From: Acidobacteriaceae bacterium
GTDB taxonomy: Bacteria; Acidobacteriota; Terriglobia; Terriglobales; Acidobacteriaceae
Length of the DNA stretch: 8,009 bases
Direction of reading: 5' to 3'
Assembly: GCA_030049955.1 (NCBI GenBank)
Contig: JASIJX010000163.1
Location: 1-8,009, forward strand
Both the position numbers and the translations under genes were made by a program. Every line of letters starts with the position of its first letter. Position 1 is the first letter of the stretch. The notes under the pieces were generated by a model. That model was given only the letters and a program-made list of their open reading frames with translations, was not told the origin of the DNA and made no database searches. Positions 1 through 7,069 of this stretch are shown here, piece after piece.

Positions 1-203
1 ACCGGGCGATTGGCGCACCGCGGAGATTTGATGCCGGCTGGCGGCGGGGGCGGTGCAGGATGGCCTTCCTGCCCACGCGCGTGGCTCATTGCAGCGATCG
101 CAATCACCAGGCACGAATATCCGCCTCGGCGCCTGGTCCACGCTCCAATCCGCGCCATGATACGCGCCCAGCTACGCCGCAAGTTCATTCCGGCAAATCT
201 CAT
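1..203 (-). CDS. Partial 5' end of a probable exported protein (runs off left edge)
   Basis: This is an open reading frame on the minus strand with an ATG at 203-201 and no stop before the window edge, giving 67 complete codons. I see a strongly basic N-terminal region with about ten Arg in the first 26 residues, then a hydrophobic run (CLVIAIAAM, about residues 31-39). A small/polar stretch SHARGQ follows, which fits a Sec signal peptidase site near residue 44, and then a proline-rich stretch with five consecutive Pro (APPPPPAG). An AGGTGGG Shine-Dalgarno sequence lies at 220-214, 10 bases before the ATG, which supports this start. An internal ATG at 158 would give a more ordinary 30-residue signal peptide, but its ribosome site is poor. 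The mature part visible is too short to assign a family. Other frames are also open here because the DNA is GC-rich, so this is a moderate-to-low confidence call. It shares strand with the DoxX-like gene to its right. Confidence 0.38.
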   Translation of the reverse strand, partial: MRFAGMNLRRSWARIMARIGAWTRRRGGYSCLVIAIAAMSHARGQEGHPAPPPPPAGIKSPRCANRP

Positions 204-389
204 TGCGCGAGAACCCACCTGTGGACGCCGAGACCGATCGGAAGCGGCGAGCGAATCGTGGTTGATTTCATAATCTGATTCATTTTAAGCGTGATCAGTC
301 GAATTCTTTGCGACACGGTGCGAGCAGCGCGAGGGCTTTGGAATTTGCGCGGGAAGGCTATGATCACCGAGGACGTCAGCCAGTTCCAG

Positions 390-409
390 GCGCTCCGAGC
401 GCTCGCGAG
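390..409. repeat. Cluster of overlapping GC-rich palindromes
   Basis: Three overlapping inverted repeats lie just beyond the 3' end of the DoxX-like gene: GCGCT-CCG-AGCGC (390-402), GAGCGCTC (397-404) and CTCGCGAG (402-409). In the transcript of the minus-strand gene the first could fold into a five-pair hairpin with a three-base loop. No T tract follows it in the minus-strand direction, so it is not a typical intrinsic terminator. It could aid Rho-dependent termination or 3' end stability, or be a chance effect of GC-rich sequence. The rest of 204-425 shows no gene I can support. Confidence 0.3.
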
Positions 410-425
410 GTGACTTCAGTAAAGC

Positions 426-1229
426 TCAGGCTGGCGTGCTGACTTTGGCGGGTTCGGTGTAGGCGGGCACCCGCTTGGCGGCTCGGCAAATGGAATCTGC
501 GACGACCCACGGTGCGCCGGAGAGGGCAACACTTATGGCATTGCCGGCCCAGTTGAAATGGTCGTGTGGGCCGGCAAGGAGTTTAGGAATCCAAACCAGG
601 ATTTCAAAGCCGAGAATCTCGGCTGTGATCAGGCGCGACGCGAGCGGAGCCATGATGCCCGAGAGTATGGCCGCCGCCGCCAGGAAAAAGCCGATGGTTG
701 TGACATAGGCCCAGAAGATCTGCGAAGGCGGAAGCCACTTCGGAATCCAGGTCAACAGGCCCGGCATATAGTAGACGTGGCCAACGCCGAAGGAAATCGC
801 GGAGAGGCCGTACAGACGCGCGAAGAGCGACTCGCGGCGCGAGACGAATGAGCCGAGCGGCGAGAACGATGCGAATAGCACCGCTCCGGCAACGACGAGA
901 GAGAACTGCTCAAAGACGTTGCCGAGAGGGTCGAAGTTACGCAGGTTTTCGAGATATTTGGGAACCCACACGAGCGTGAAGGCGGAGTAAAGGAGCGTGA
1001 GGGTGAGGGCTCCGGTCCGAGCTGTTCTGCGCCAAAGGAGTGCGAGTCCGGCGGCGAGCTCGATCAAGGCGGTGAGATAAGCGAGCAACTCGCGTAAGGG
1101 CACCTTCGGGCCCACGTGTTGCCAAGTGGTGGCGAAATCGCCTGAAGCCAGGCCGAGAATGCCGAGAAAAATGGCGCCGGCTGCATAGACATAAATGCCG
1201 AGATTGGATGCGCGGTTGCTGCCCTGCAT
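426..1229 (-). CDS. DoxX-like integral membrane protein with duplicated four-helix unit
   Basis: Predicted product is 267 residues with about eight hydrophobic segments, at roughly residues 11-29, 46-66, 72-90, 106-123, 138-156, 171-190, 198-214 and 230-246. The protein looks like two copies of a four-helix DoxX-type unit. Residues 86-91 (LVWVPK) and 211-216 (LVWIPK) match, and both are followed about 16 residues later by a GN pair. DoxX-like proteins are widespread small inner-membrane proteins; some relatives are linked to thiosulfate:quinone oxidoreductase or redox roles, but most have no known function, so none is assigned. I chose the ATG at 1229 because GGGGCGGA (1243-1236) sits six bases upstream of it. 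An ATG 18 codons earlier, at 1283, is in frame but has a weak ribosome site and adds a non-helical, Cys-containing leader. The gene is divergent from the hydrolase genes and may be unrelated to them. Confidence 0.68.
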   Translation of the reverse strand: MQGSNRASNLGIYVYAAGAIFLGILGLASGDFATTWQHVGPKVPLRELLAYLTALIELAAGLALLWRRTARTGALTLTLLYSAFTLVWVPKYLENLRNFDPLGNVFEQFSLVVAGAVLFASFSPLGSFVSRRESLFARLYGLSAISFGVGHVYYMPGLLTWIPKWLPPSQIFWAYVTTIGFFLAAAAILSGIMAPLASRLITAEILGFEILVWIPKLLAGPHDHFNWAGNAISVALSGAPWVVADSICRAAKRVPAYTEPAKVSTPA

Positions 1230-1443
1230 ATTTCGTCCGCCCCAGATATTCGAAGTGAGAGGACAACAAAGGGAGATTAGCATGATTCCGGCAGATATTG
1301 GACGGTGATCTTACCAACAGCCAGTGGTGTTACAGCTTTTGGGCAGTGGCTCGAAGGGCTGGGAGCCAGGAGCGAGGACCAAGTGGGTTACGCTCTTATG
1401 GTACAAGCGGCATGACATTACCTCGCGGAATAGAGAGCACAGA
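1230..1443. promoter_or_regulatory. Divergent intergenic region
   Basis: This 214-base gap separates the minus-strand DoxX-like gene from the plus-strand hydrolase operon, so promoters for both should lie here. I see no clear -35/-10 pair. TTATGG at about 1397-1402 is only a weak -10 candidate for the plus strand, without a good -35 at the right distance. An 8-base direct repeat, CAGATATT, occurs at 1243-1250 and 1292-1299 on the DoxX side, but it is too short to call an operator. No riboswitch-like fold or large palindrome was recognised. The reading frame entering the GH28 gene is open back to 1324, but that part looks non-coding. Confidence 0.4.
1236..1243 (-). promoter_or_regulatory. Shine-Dalgarno sequence that decides the start of the DoxX-like gene
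   Basis: Read on the minus strand this is GGGGCGGA, six bases before the ATG at 1229. It is a better ribosome site than anything upstream of the alternative ATG at 1283, so it favours the shorter protein of 267 residues. Confidence 0.45.
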
Positions 1444-2877
1444 ATGATCAAAGTGTTGGTCAATCGCAGAAATCTGTTAAAGACGGCGGCGCAAGGGGCT
1501 CTGGTGGCCCCAATAGCGGCTGCGCTCAGCAAGATCGCTTTTGCTCAGACCGCGAAGGCGACAGCATCTGCTGCGCATCCACATGCGGCCAGGGCGGAGC
1601 ACGGTGGGCCGAAGGCGACAATAAACGTGAAGGACTACGGTGCAACCGGAGACGGCAAGAGCAAAGACACAGAGGCGCTGCAACTGACGATCGAGCGCTG
1701 CGCCGCGTTGGGCGGTGGGGAAGTGATCGTTCCGGCCGGCGACTACCTGACGGGTGCGCTGATGCTGCGCAGCAATGTGGTGTTGCGCATCGAGGACGGC
1801 GGGAGTTTGCTTGGCAGCGCCGAGATGGCCGACTACCCAATTACCGAGGTGCGCTGGGAGGGGCGCTGGGTCAAGGGATACTCCGCGTTGATATCAGCAG
1901 TGGACAGCGAGAACGTTGGCGTTACCGGGCCGGGGAAAATTGTGGCCAGTGCAGCGATCAGGGGACGCGTGGAACGAAGCACGGGGTTGCGGCTGCCGGC
2001 GCTGCTGGAGTTTACCAATTGCCGCAACGTGAATGTTCAGGATTGCTTCACGAGCCAGGCGGGGATGTGGTCGATCCATCCCGTCTACTGCGAGAACGTG
2101 ACCTTCAGAAATCTGCAGATCAACAGCGGCGCGGATGGGATCGATGTGGACTCGTGCAAGCACGTGGTGATCGATGGCTGCACGTTTGAAACCAGCGACG
2201 ACTGCATTTCGCTCAAATCCGGCCGCGGCGCAGAGGCTTACACCATCAATCGGCCTTGCGAAGACGTGCGGATTTCGAATTGCACTTTCAATGACAAATA
2301 TTTTGCATGCATCGGGATTGGCAGTGAAACCTCGGCGGGCATACACGATGTCGTTATCGAGCACTGCAAGTGCTTAGGCGCCAGGACGCAGGCCATTTAC
2401 ATCAAAAGCCGGCCGGGGCGCGGCGCCTATGTTGAGAATGTGAGCGTGAACGATTTTGAGGTTTCGGGCGCGGGGCAGGGATTTTTGCGGCTGAACAACC
2501 TCAACAGCGGCAAGCAGGATGAGTTTCCGGTGCCGGGCGTCGCGGGTATTCCCGAGTTCCGGAACTTCCGCTTCTCAAATATTCGTGTGCGCGATGAAGC
2601 GGCGCTGGTACAGGCGACTGAGATCCATCCACAGAAGCCGCTGGTCGGTTTCGTACTTGAAAACGTGACCGGTACATGCAAGAGCGGCATCATGCTGGCC
2701 AATATGCGGAATGTGGTAATTCGGAACATCAAGGTGACCGGATGCGGAGCCCCGCTGATCAGCATTGACAATGTGACGGGTGTGGGGCTGGCGGGCGCCG
2801 CTAAAATCGATCCGGCGAAGATGCCCAAGGTGCCCGAGCCGGTTCCCGAGCCAGAGGAGCCCTATAAGCTGCACTAG
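1444..2877 (+). CDS. GH28-family exported pectic glycoside hydrolase (exo-polygalacturonase or rhamnogalacturonidase type)
   Basis: Predicted product is 477 residues. GH28 enzymes hydrolyse galacturonate-containing pectin chains by an inverting mechanism on a right-handed beta-helix. The N-terminus carries a twin-arginine signal (NRRNLLK, residues 7-13), a hydrophobic stretch and a likely cleavage after AFA (32-34), so Tat export is likely. An Ala/His-rich linker to about residue 56 follows. The classic N-terminal motif YGATGDG (65-71) starts the catalytic domain. Active-site equivalents are GADGID (229-234; Asp231), SDD (251-253; Asp252 and Asp253), GSE (293-295) and YIKS (319-322). GSE in place of GHG, and IKS in place of RIK, are seen in exo-acting and divergent bacterial members. 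The tail (about 456-477) is rich in Pro and Glu. I chose the start at 1444 because it places the RR motif at the N-terminus; a frame open back to 1324 adds 40 unlikely residues. It is the first gene of the presumed operon. Exact substrate is uncertain. Confidence 0.92.
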   Translation: MIKVLVNRRNLLKTAAQGALVAPIAAALSKIAFAQTAKATASAAHPHAARAEHGGPKATINVKDYGATGDGKSKDTEALQLTIERCAALGGGEVIVPAGDYLTGALMLRSNVVLRIEDGGSLLGSAEMADYPITEVRWEGRWVKGYSALISAVDSENVGVTGPGKIVASAAIRGRVERSTGLRLPALLEFTNCRNVNVQDCFTSQAGMWSIHPVYCENVTFRNLQINSGADGIDVDSCKHVVIDGCTFETSDDCISLKSGRGAEAYTINRPCEDVRISNCTFNDKYFACIGIGSETSAGIHDVVIEHCKCLGARTQAIYIKSRPGRGAYVENVSVNDFEVSGAGQGFLRLNNLNSGKQDEFPVPGVAGIPEFRNFRFSNIRVRDEAALVQATEIHPQKPLVGFVLENVTGTCKSGIMLANMRNVVIRNIKVTGCGAPLISIDNVTGVGLAGAAKIDPAKMPKVPEPVPEPEEPYKLH

Positions 2878-2925
2878 GATTCAGCGAATTAGCAGACTAG
2901 CGCTGGTGAGGAAGCTCAAGAGCAG

Positions 2926-2937
2926 AGAAGGGAAAGG
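2926..2937 (+). promoter_or_regulatory. Purine-rich ribosome binding region for the CE15 gene
   Basis: AGAAGGGAAAGG ends 11 bases before the ATG at 2949. It lies in the 71-base gap after the GH28 gene, which has no convincing terminator, and so fits readthrough transcription with independent ribosome loading on the second gene. Confidence 0.5.
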
Positions 2938-2948
2938 TTGATCTGAAT

Positions 2949-4373
2949 ATGGTGCGCAATGGCGTGGTTGTGCTTGCGGCGGGGCTGCTGACCTGGGGTC
3001 TCATGGGGCAGACGGGTACCTCGCACATTTCCGATCGGCCCGATCCGAAAGAGATTCCGCTGCCGCCGATCAAGACTTCGATGGCGGAGATGCCGGGCGT
3101 GGACCAGTTGCCGGACCGTCCGGAGATGCCCGACGTGATGACGCTCAACGACGGGCAAGAGGTAAAGACGCTGGCGCAGTGGCAGGAACGCCGCCGGCAG
3201 ATGAAGCGAATTCTCGAATACTACGCGATAGGTCTGGCACCGCCGCCGCCGGGCAATGTGAGGGGAGCGTTACTGAGCTCGCAGTTGCTGATGGGCGGCA
3301 AGGTGAGATATCGCCTCGTGCACTTGACCTTTGGTCCGAAGCAAAGCTTGAGCCTCGACATTGGGATCTTTGCGCCCGCGCAAGGTGGGCCGGTTCCGGC
3401 GCTAGTCTCGCCTTCGGGTACGCCGCCAGGAGCCGAGCCGCTGGCCCGGCTGCCGGAAGGCGCCAATCAGGGACACAATCAGGATGTGCTGCTGGTGGTA
3501 GGTCCTGTTTCGCCGGAGGAGGCAGCAGCAAATGCGCAACGGATGCGCGCCTTCTTCAAGCCGCGGACGGCGGAGGAGATTGCGGAGACAAACCCGGCGA
3601 TTGCGCACGGGTTTGCGTTTGTGATGTTCAACAATAACGACTGCGGCGAAGATACGACGCTGCGCCTGCCGGATGGAAGCTGGGCATACAGGACCACGCG
3701 ATTTTTTCCTGCGTATCCCAACTACGACTGGGGACTGTTGCGTGCGTGGGCATGGGGCGAGTCGAGGATTGCGGACTATCTCGTGACCGATCCGGCGATC
3801 AATAAGAACAAGCTGATCGTTACCGGCGTGTCGCGTACCGGAAAAGCGGCCCTGATTGCGGGCGCATTCGACGACCGGTGGGCCATGGTGGCCCCGGTGG
3901 CGAGTTCGGGCGGGGGAACGCCCGCGTATCGCTTCAGCGGTTCAGTGCCGTTTCGTGGAGGCAAAGAGGGACTCACGGAGATGGTGCGCAAGTATCCGAA
4001 TTGGTTTTCGCCGCATCTGCATCAGTTCTGGGGCCAGCCCGACAAGCTACCCTTCGATGAGCACTGGTTCATCGCGCTGGTGGCGCCGCGGCCGTTAATC
4101 AGCCTGGAGGGCGATCACGATCAGAACGTCAATGCAAACGGCGTGTACCAATCGCTGTTGGCTGCCCGCCCCGCTTATGTGTTCTTCCACGCGGCTGACC
4201 GGCTGGGAGTGAACTGGGCCGACCGGCCGCACGGCATGGTGCAGGGTGACTGGGATGCGCTCCTGGCGTTCGCGGATAAGTTTCTGCTCGGCAAGCCAGT
4301 GGACAGGACCTTCGACCACTATCCGCCGGGGATTGGAAATCAGGGAGCGGAAGCAAAAGTGGAAGCGAGGTAG
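2949..4373 (+). CDS. CE15-family glucuronoyl esterase (alpha/beta hydrolase)
   Basis: Predicted product is 474 residues, near the usual size of single-domain bacterial CE15 proteins. CE15 enzymes hydrolyse esters between (4-O-methyl-)glucuronate on xylan and lignin alcohols, or related glucuronate esters, outside the cytoplasm. A short Sec-type signal (hydrophobic residues 5-20, ending near LMG-QTG) precedes a Pro-rich segment (31-62) typical of these proteins. The nucleophile elbow is VTGVSRTGKAAL (291-302), giving Ser295 and the family-specific Arg296 and Lys299. The family block LPFDEHWFIALVAPRP follows at 367-382. His428 (RPHGM) with the downstream DWDALLAFAD is the catalytic His region. 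The acid is less clear: Glu340 (GGKEG) or Asp389/Asp391 (EGDHD) are candidates. The usual Cys of GCSR is Val here. The gene follows GH28 by 71 bases and precedes the large hydrolase-like gene by 14, matching the frequent pairing of CE15 with alpha-glucuronidases. Confidence 0.9.
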   Translation: MVRNGVVVLAAGLLTWGLMGQTGTSHISDRPDPKEIPLPPIKTSMAEMPGVDQLPDRPEMPDVMTLNDGQEVKTLAQWQERRRQMKRILEYYAIGLAPPPPGNVRGALLSSQLLMGGKVRYRLVHLTFGPKQSLSLDIGIFAPAQGGPVPALVSPSGTPPGAEPLARLPEGANQGHNQDVLLVVGPVSPEEAAANAQRMRAFFKPRTAEEIAETNPAIAHGFAFVMFNNNDCGEDTTLRLPDGSWAYRTTRFFPAYPNYDWGLLRAWAWGESRIADYLVTDPAINKNKLIVTGVSRTGKAALIAGAFDDRWAMVAPVASSGGGTPAYRFSGSVPFRGGKEGLTEMVRKYPNWFSPHLHQFWGQPDKLPFDEHWFIALVAPRPLISLEGDHDQNVNANGVYQSLLAARPAYVFFHAADRLGVNWADRPHGMVQGDWDALLAFADKFLLGKPVDRTFDHYPPGIGNQGAEAKVEAR

Positions 4374-4376
4374 ATT

Positions 4377-4387
4377 AGGGTCAAAGG
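4377..4387 (+). promoter_or_regulatory. Ribosome binding site in a 14-base intergenic gap
   Basis: AGGG (4377-4380) lies seven bases before the ATG at 4388, and a second purine block, AAAGG, directly abuts it. The site begins three bases after the stop codon of the CE15 gene, so ribosomes finishing that gene could restart here. This supports coupled expression of the two proteins. Confidence 0.55.
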
Positions 4388-7066
4388 ATGAATCACTCTT
4401 ATTGCAACGGAAAGTTGCCTGCGCTGGGCGCGGGAGCGTTAATGCTTCTCGCGTGCTCCGCGGCGCTGTGCGCGCCGGTAAGAGTTATCACGGCGAAATC
4501 GGCCACGCCGCGCGAGCTCTACGGTGCGGAACAACTTCGCGCGGCGCTGGTTGAAGTTCAGAACGCGCCACGCGGCGCGCGGGTGGTTGCTGCGGTGCGC
4601 TCGGCCCGCGAATTGAATCGCTTCCACCTGCCGGAGTTCTGGCCGCAGGCTCAGGAAGCGTTCCTGATCCGGCAGGTCGGTGATACCTGGGTTGTGGCCG
4701 GAAGCGATCCGTCAGGTGTGCTGTACGGAGAACTGGAACTTGCCGATCGCGTGCGCGCCGCTCACGCGCTGCCCGTGGGGATCGACGATGCGGAACACCC
4801 GGAGCTGAAGCTGCGCGGAACATGCATAGGCATGCAAAAGCCAGAGATCACCTACGAGGGCGCGGAGTACGACTATCCGTACACGCCGCAGAATTTTCCG
4901 TTCTTCTATGACAAGGCGCTCTGGACGCAATACCTCGACACGCTTGCCGAGGAGCGCTACAACACGCTGTACCTCTGGAACGGCCACCCCTTCACCAGCC
5001 TGCTGAAGCTTCCAAAATATCCCGAGGCGCAGGAACTGCCGACCGCGCAAATCGAGCAAAACATCGCTATGTTCAAGTGGCTCACCGCGGAGGCCGACCG
5101 GCGCGGGATCTGGGTGTTGCAGGGCTTCTACAACATCCATCTTTCGCACGCTTTCGCACGCGCGCATCACTTGCCCTACCATCTTTCAACGCCGAATCCC
5201 CTCGCAGCGGCATACACGCGCTACGCCATCTCGGAGTTCGTTCGCGAGTATCCTCATGCCGGGCTGATGATGACGCTGGGCGAGGCGCTGAGCCCGCACT
5301 ACGGTGCGCAGTGGATTGCGCAGGCGATTATTCCGGGCGTGCTGGATGGGCTGCGCGAGTCGGGGGTGCGCACCGCGCCGCCCAGCAACGATCCGCCGAT
5401 TGTGGTGCGCGCGCATGCCACCGACATCGACGACGTAATGAAGGCCGCGCTGCCGCTCTATCCGAACATCGACACCATGTTCAAGTGGAACGGCGAGTCG
5501 CTCACCTGGACGAACGTGCGCGGGCCGGTTCTGGACCGGTTCAAGATGCTGTCTGAAGACTCCAATGTGGCCATCGCCAACGTCCATCTTCTGTCGAACC
5601 TGGAGCCGTTCCGCTGGGGCGATCCGGATTTTATACGCGAGACGCTGGCTCATTTTCCGCGCATCGGCATTGGCGGCGTGCATGTTTACCCGCTGCGGTA
5701 CTGGGACTGGCCTTACGCGGGCGATAATACGCAACCGCCGCTGCTCCAGACCGATCGCGACTGGATCTGGTTTGCGGCGTGGGGCCGGTATGCGTGGAAT
5801 CCGTTTCGCGACCCGGAGAAGGAGCACGCGTACTGGGCCGCTCAGTTTGCCGAGCGGTTTGGGACGGCTGAGGCCGGCGAGAAACTGCTGGAGGCGTATA
5901 CGCTGGCCGGGCCGTGCCAGCCGCGGCTACTGCCGCGCATCGGCATCACGGAAGGCAATCGGCAGGCGCTCGCGCTGGGCATGACCGTGCCGCAACTGAT
6001 CGATGCCGCGCGCTATAACCCGGCGGTGACGCTGTGGACGGGTGACGCGCCGGCCGGCGAGCGACTTGATGAATACGCAGCCGAAGAGGTGAAGAAGCAG
6101 CCGCATCATGGCGAAACGCCGATTGGCGTGAGCGACGACACGGTGGAGGCTTCGCGACAGGCGTATGCGGCCGCGCAAGCCGCGGCGCCGTTTGTGACGC
6201 GCAATCGTGACGAGTACAACCGCATCGTCAACGATATGCACGCAATCTACCTGCTCATGCAGTTCTACAACGACAGGATTCGTGCTGCGCAGGAGGTGAT
6301 GCTCTACGGCTACGATCGCGATGCAGCGCATTTGCGGCGCGCTCAGCCGCTGCTCGGGGAGAGCGTGGAACGCTACCGGGCGCTGACCAGCGTAGCCGGC
6401 CCTGCCTACCGCACTGCAACCAGCATGGAGACTACGCAGCGACAGATCCCATTTCGCGGCGGGATGAGGGATTTTCCGAGCTGGCAGCAGTGCCTGCCGA
6501 TGTACGAGAAGGAGTTGGCGATATTTAACAAGCGTGTCGCTCAATTGAGCTCGGGCGCAGCGATTACGGAGAATGATTCCACAAAGACGCTGCCGCAGGT
6601 GAGCTTCACGCTCAAGCCAGGCGCCGGCGAGGTGTTCACAGCAGTGAAGGGCGCCGAGCTGTTTACAGGCTCGCCGACCACGATCTCCGCGCTGGCTCCG
6701 GAGCTAGACGGGATGAAAAGCATTCGCATTGCGCCGGAGCAGGACGGAACACTGCGGTTTGATTTGGCGCAGGATGCGCAAATTCTGGTGGGCTTCACGC
6801 GCAGCGCATCGAGGGAGGATTCGGTGCTCGATCCGGAGACAGAGCAGTGGAACCTGGTGTTGCTGAACGCCGTGAGCGCGCCGAAGATGACCCCCATGGC
6901 GGTGTGGGCCAAGCCGCTCTCGGCCGGTGAAAACGAGCTCGACCTTGGTAAGGGCCGATACGTGGTGTTGGGTTTCATCCCTGCGGATTATCACGTAGCT
7001 GCGCGGGTGAACTTTGCGCAGAGCGAAGGAGATGGGCCGCCGAATCTGGATTGGTTGTTTGAGTAG
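4388..7066 (+). CDS. Large exported TIM-barrel hydrolase-like protein (GH67/GH115-like, family not assigned)
   Basis: Predicted product is 892 residues. The N-terminus is exported: a hydrophobic run (about 11-28) contains LLAC at 20-23, a possible lipobox with Ser24 at +2, so it may be an outer-membrane lipoprotein; ordinary Sec cleavage near residue 29 is the alternative. Layout as I read it: alpha/beta domain (about 30-135) like the N-domain of alpha-glucuronidases; probable TIM barrel (about 138-460) starting LKLRGTCIG and containing alternating strand/helix blocks such as YNTLYLWNG (191-199) and GIWVLQGFYN (240-249); helical region (about 465-720); C-terminal beta-rich domain (about 735-870). 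This order resembles GH115 and GH67, but I do not recognise their signature motifs. Candidate carboxylates are Glu299 (TLGEAL), Glu370 (WNGESLTW), Glu406 (NLEPFRW) and Asp440 (YWDW). Pairing with a CE15 esterase suggests a uronic-acid-active exo-glycosidase. That function is inference; exported hydrolase is fairly safe. Confidence 0.62.
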   Translation: MNHSYCNGKLPALGAGALMLLACSAALCAPVRVITAKSATPRELYGAEQLRAALVEVQNAPRGARVVAAVRSARELNRFHLPEFWPQAQEAFLIRQVGDTWVVAGSDPSGVLYGELELADRVRAAHALPVGIDDAEHPELKLRGTCIGMQKPEITYEGAEYDYPYTPQNFPFFYDKALWTQYLDTLAEERYNTLYLWNGHPFTSLLKLPKYPEAQELPTAQIEQNIAMFKWLTAEADRRGIWVLQGFYNIHLSHAFARAHHLPYHLSTPNPLAAAYTRYAISEFVREYPHAGLMMTLGEALSPHYGAQWIAQAIIPGVLDGLRESGVRTAPPSNDPPIVVRAHATDIDDVMKAALPLYPNIDTMFKWNGESLTWTNVRGPVLDRFKMLSEDSNVAIANVHLLSNLEPFRWGDPDFIRETLAHFPRIGIGGVHVYPLRYWDWPYAGDNTQPPLLQTDRDWIWFAAWGRYAWNPFRDPEKEHAYWAAQFAERFGTAEAGEKLLEAYTLAGPCQPRLLPRIGITEGNRQALALGMTVPQLIDAARYNPAVTLWTGDAPAGERLDEYAAEEVKKQPHHGETPIGVSDDTVEASRQAYAAAQAAAPFVTRNRDEYNRIVNDMHAIYLLMQFYNDRIRAAQEVMLYGYDRDAAHLRRAQPLLGESVERYRALTSVAGPAYRTATSMETTQRQIPFRGGMRDFPSWQQCLPMYEKELAIFNKRVAQLSSGAAITENDSTKTLPQVSFTLKPGAGEVFTAVKGAELFTGSPTTISALAPELDGMKSIRIAPEQDGTLRFDLAQDAQILVGFTRSASREDSVLDPETEQWNLVLLNAVSAPKMTPMAVWAKPLSAGENELDLGKGRYVVLGFIPADYHVAARVNFAQSEGDGPPNLDWLFE

Positions 7067-7069
7067 AGA

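Noticed and set aside
10..278. Two overlapping plus-strand frames near the left edge
   Set aside because: Composition looks like antisense of GC-rich DNA, with no domain, poor ribosome sites and many Arg/Pro/Ala; the minus-strand frame in the same place has a better start.
1243..1299. CAGATATT direct repeat in the divergent intergenic region as an operator
   Set aside because: Eight bases, not palindromic as a pair, and partly overlapping the start of the DoxX-like gene; too little to claim binding.
1324..1443. Longer start for the GH28 gene adding 40 residues
   Set aside because: The added residues are not conserved-looking, and they would bury the twin-arginine signal motif inside the protein; the ATG at 1444 places it correctly.
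1894..2364. 156-codon antisense frame inside the GH28 gene
   Set aside because: Opposite conserved GH28 active-site sequence; no motif or ribosome site to support it.
2882..2905. Possible terminator hairpin between GH28 and CE15 (CAGCG / CGCTG)
   Set aside because: Only five pairs with a 14-base loop and no T tract.
5186..6544. Long antisense open frames (213 and 205 codons) within the large hydrolase-like gene
   Set aside because: Arg/His/Val-rich shadow products of a high-GC gene, without recognisable motifs, opposite a well-supported coding frame.
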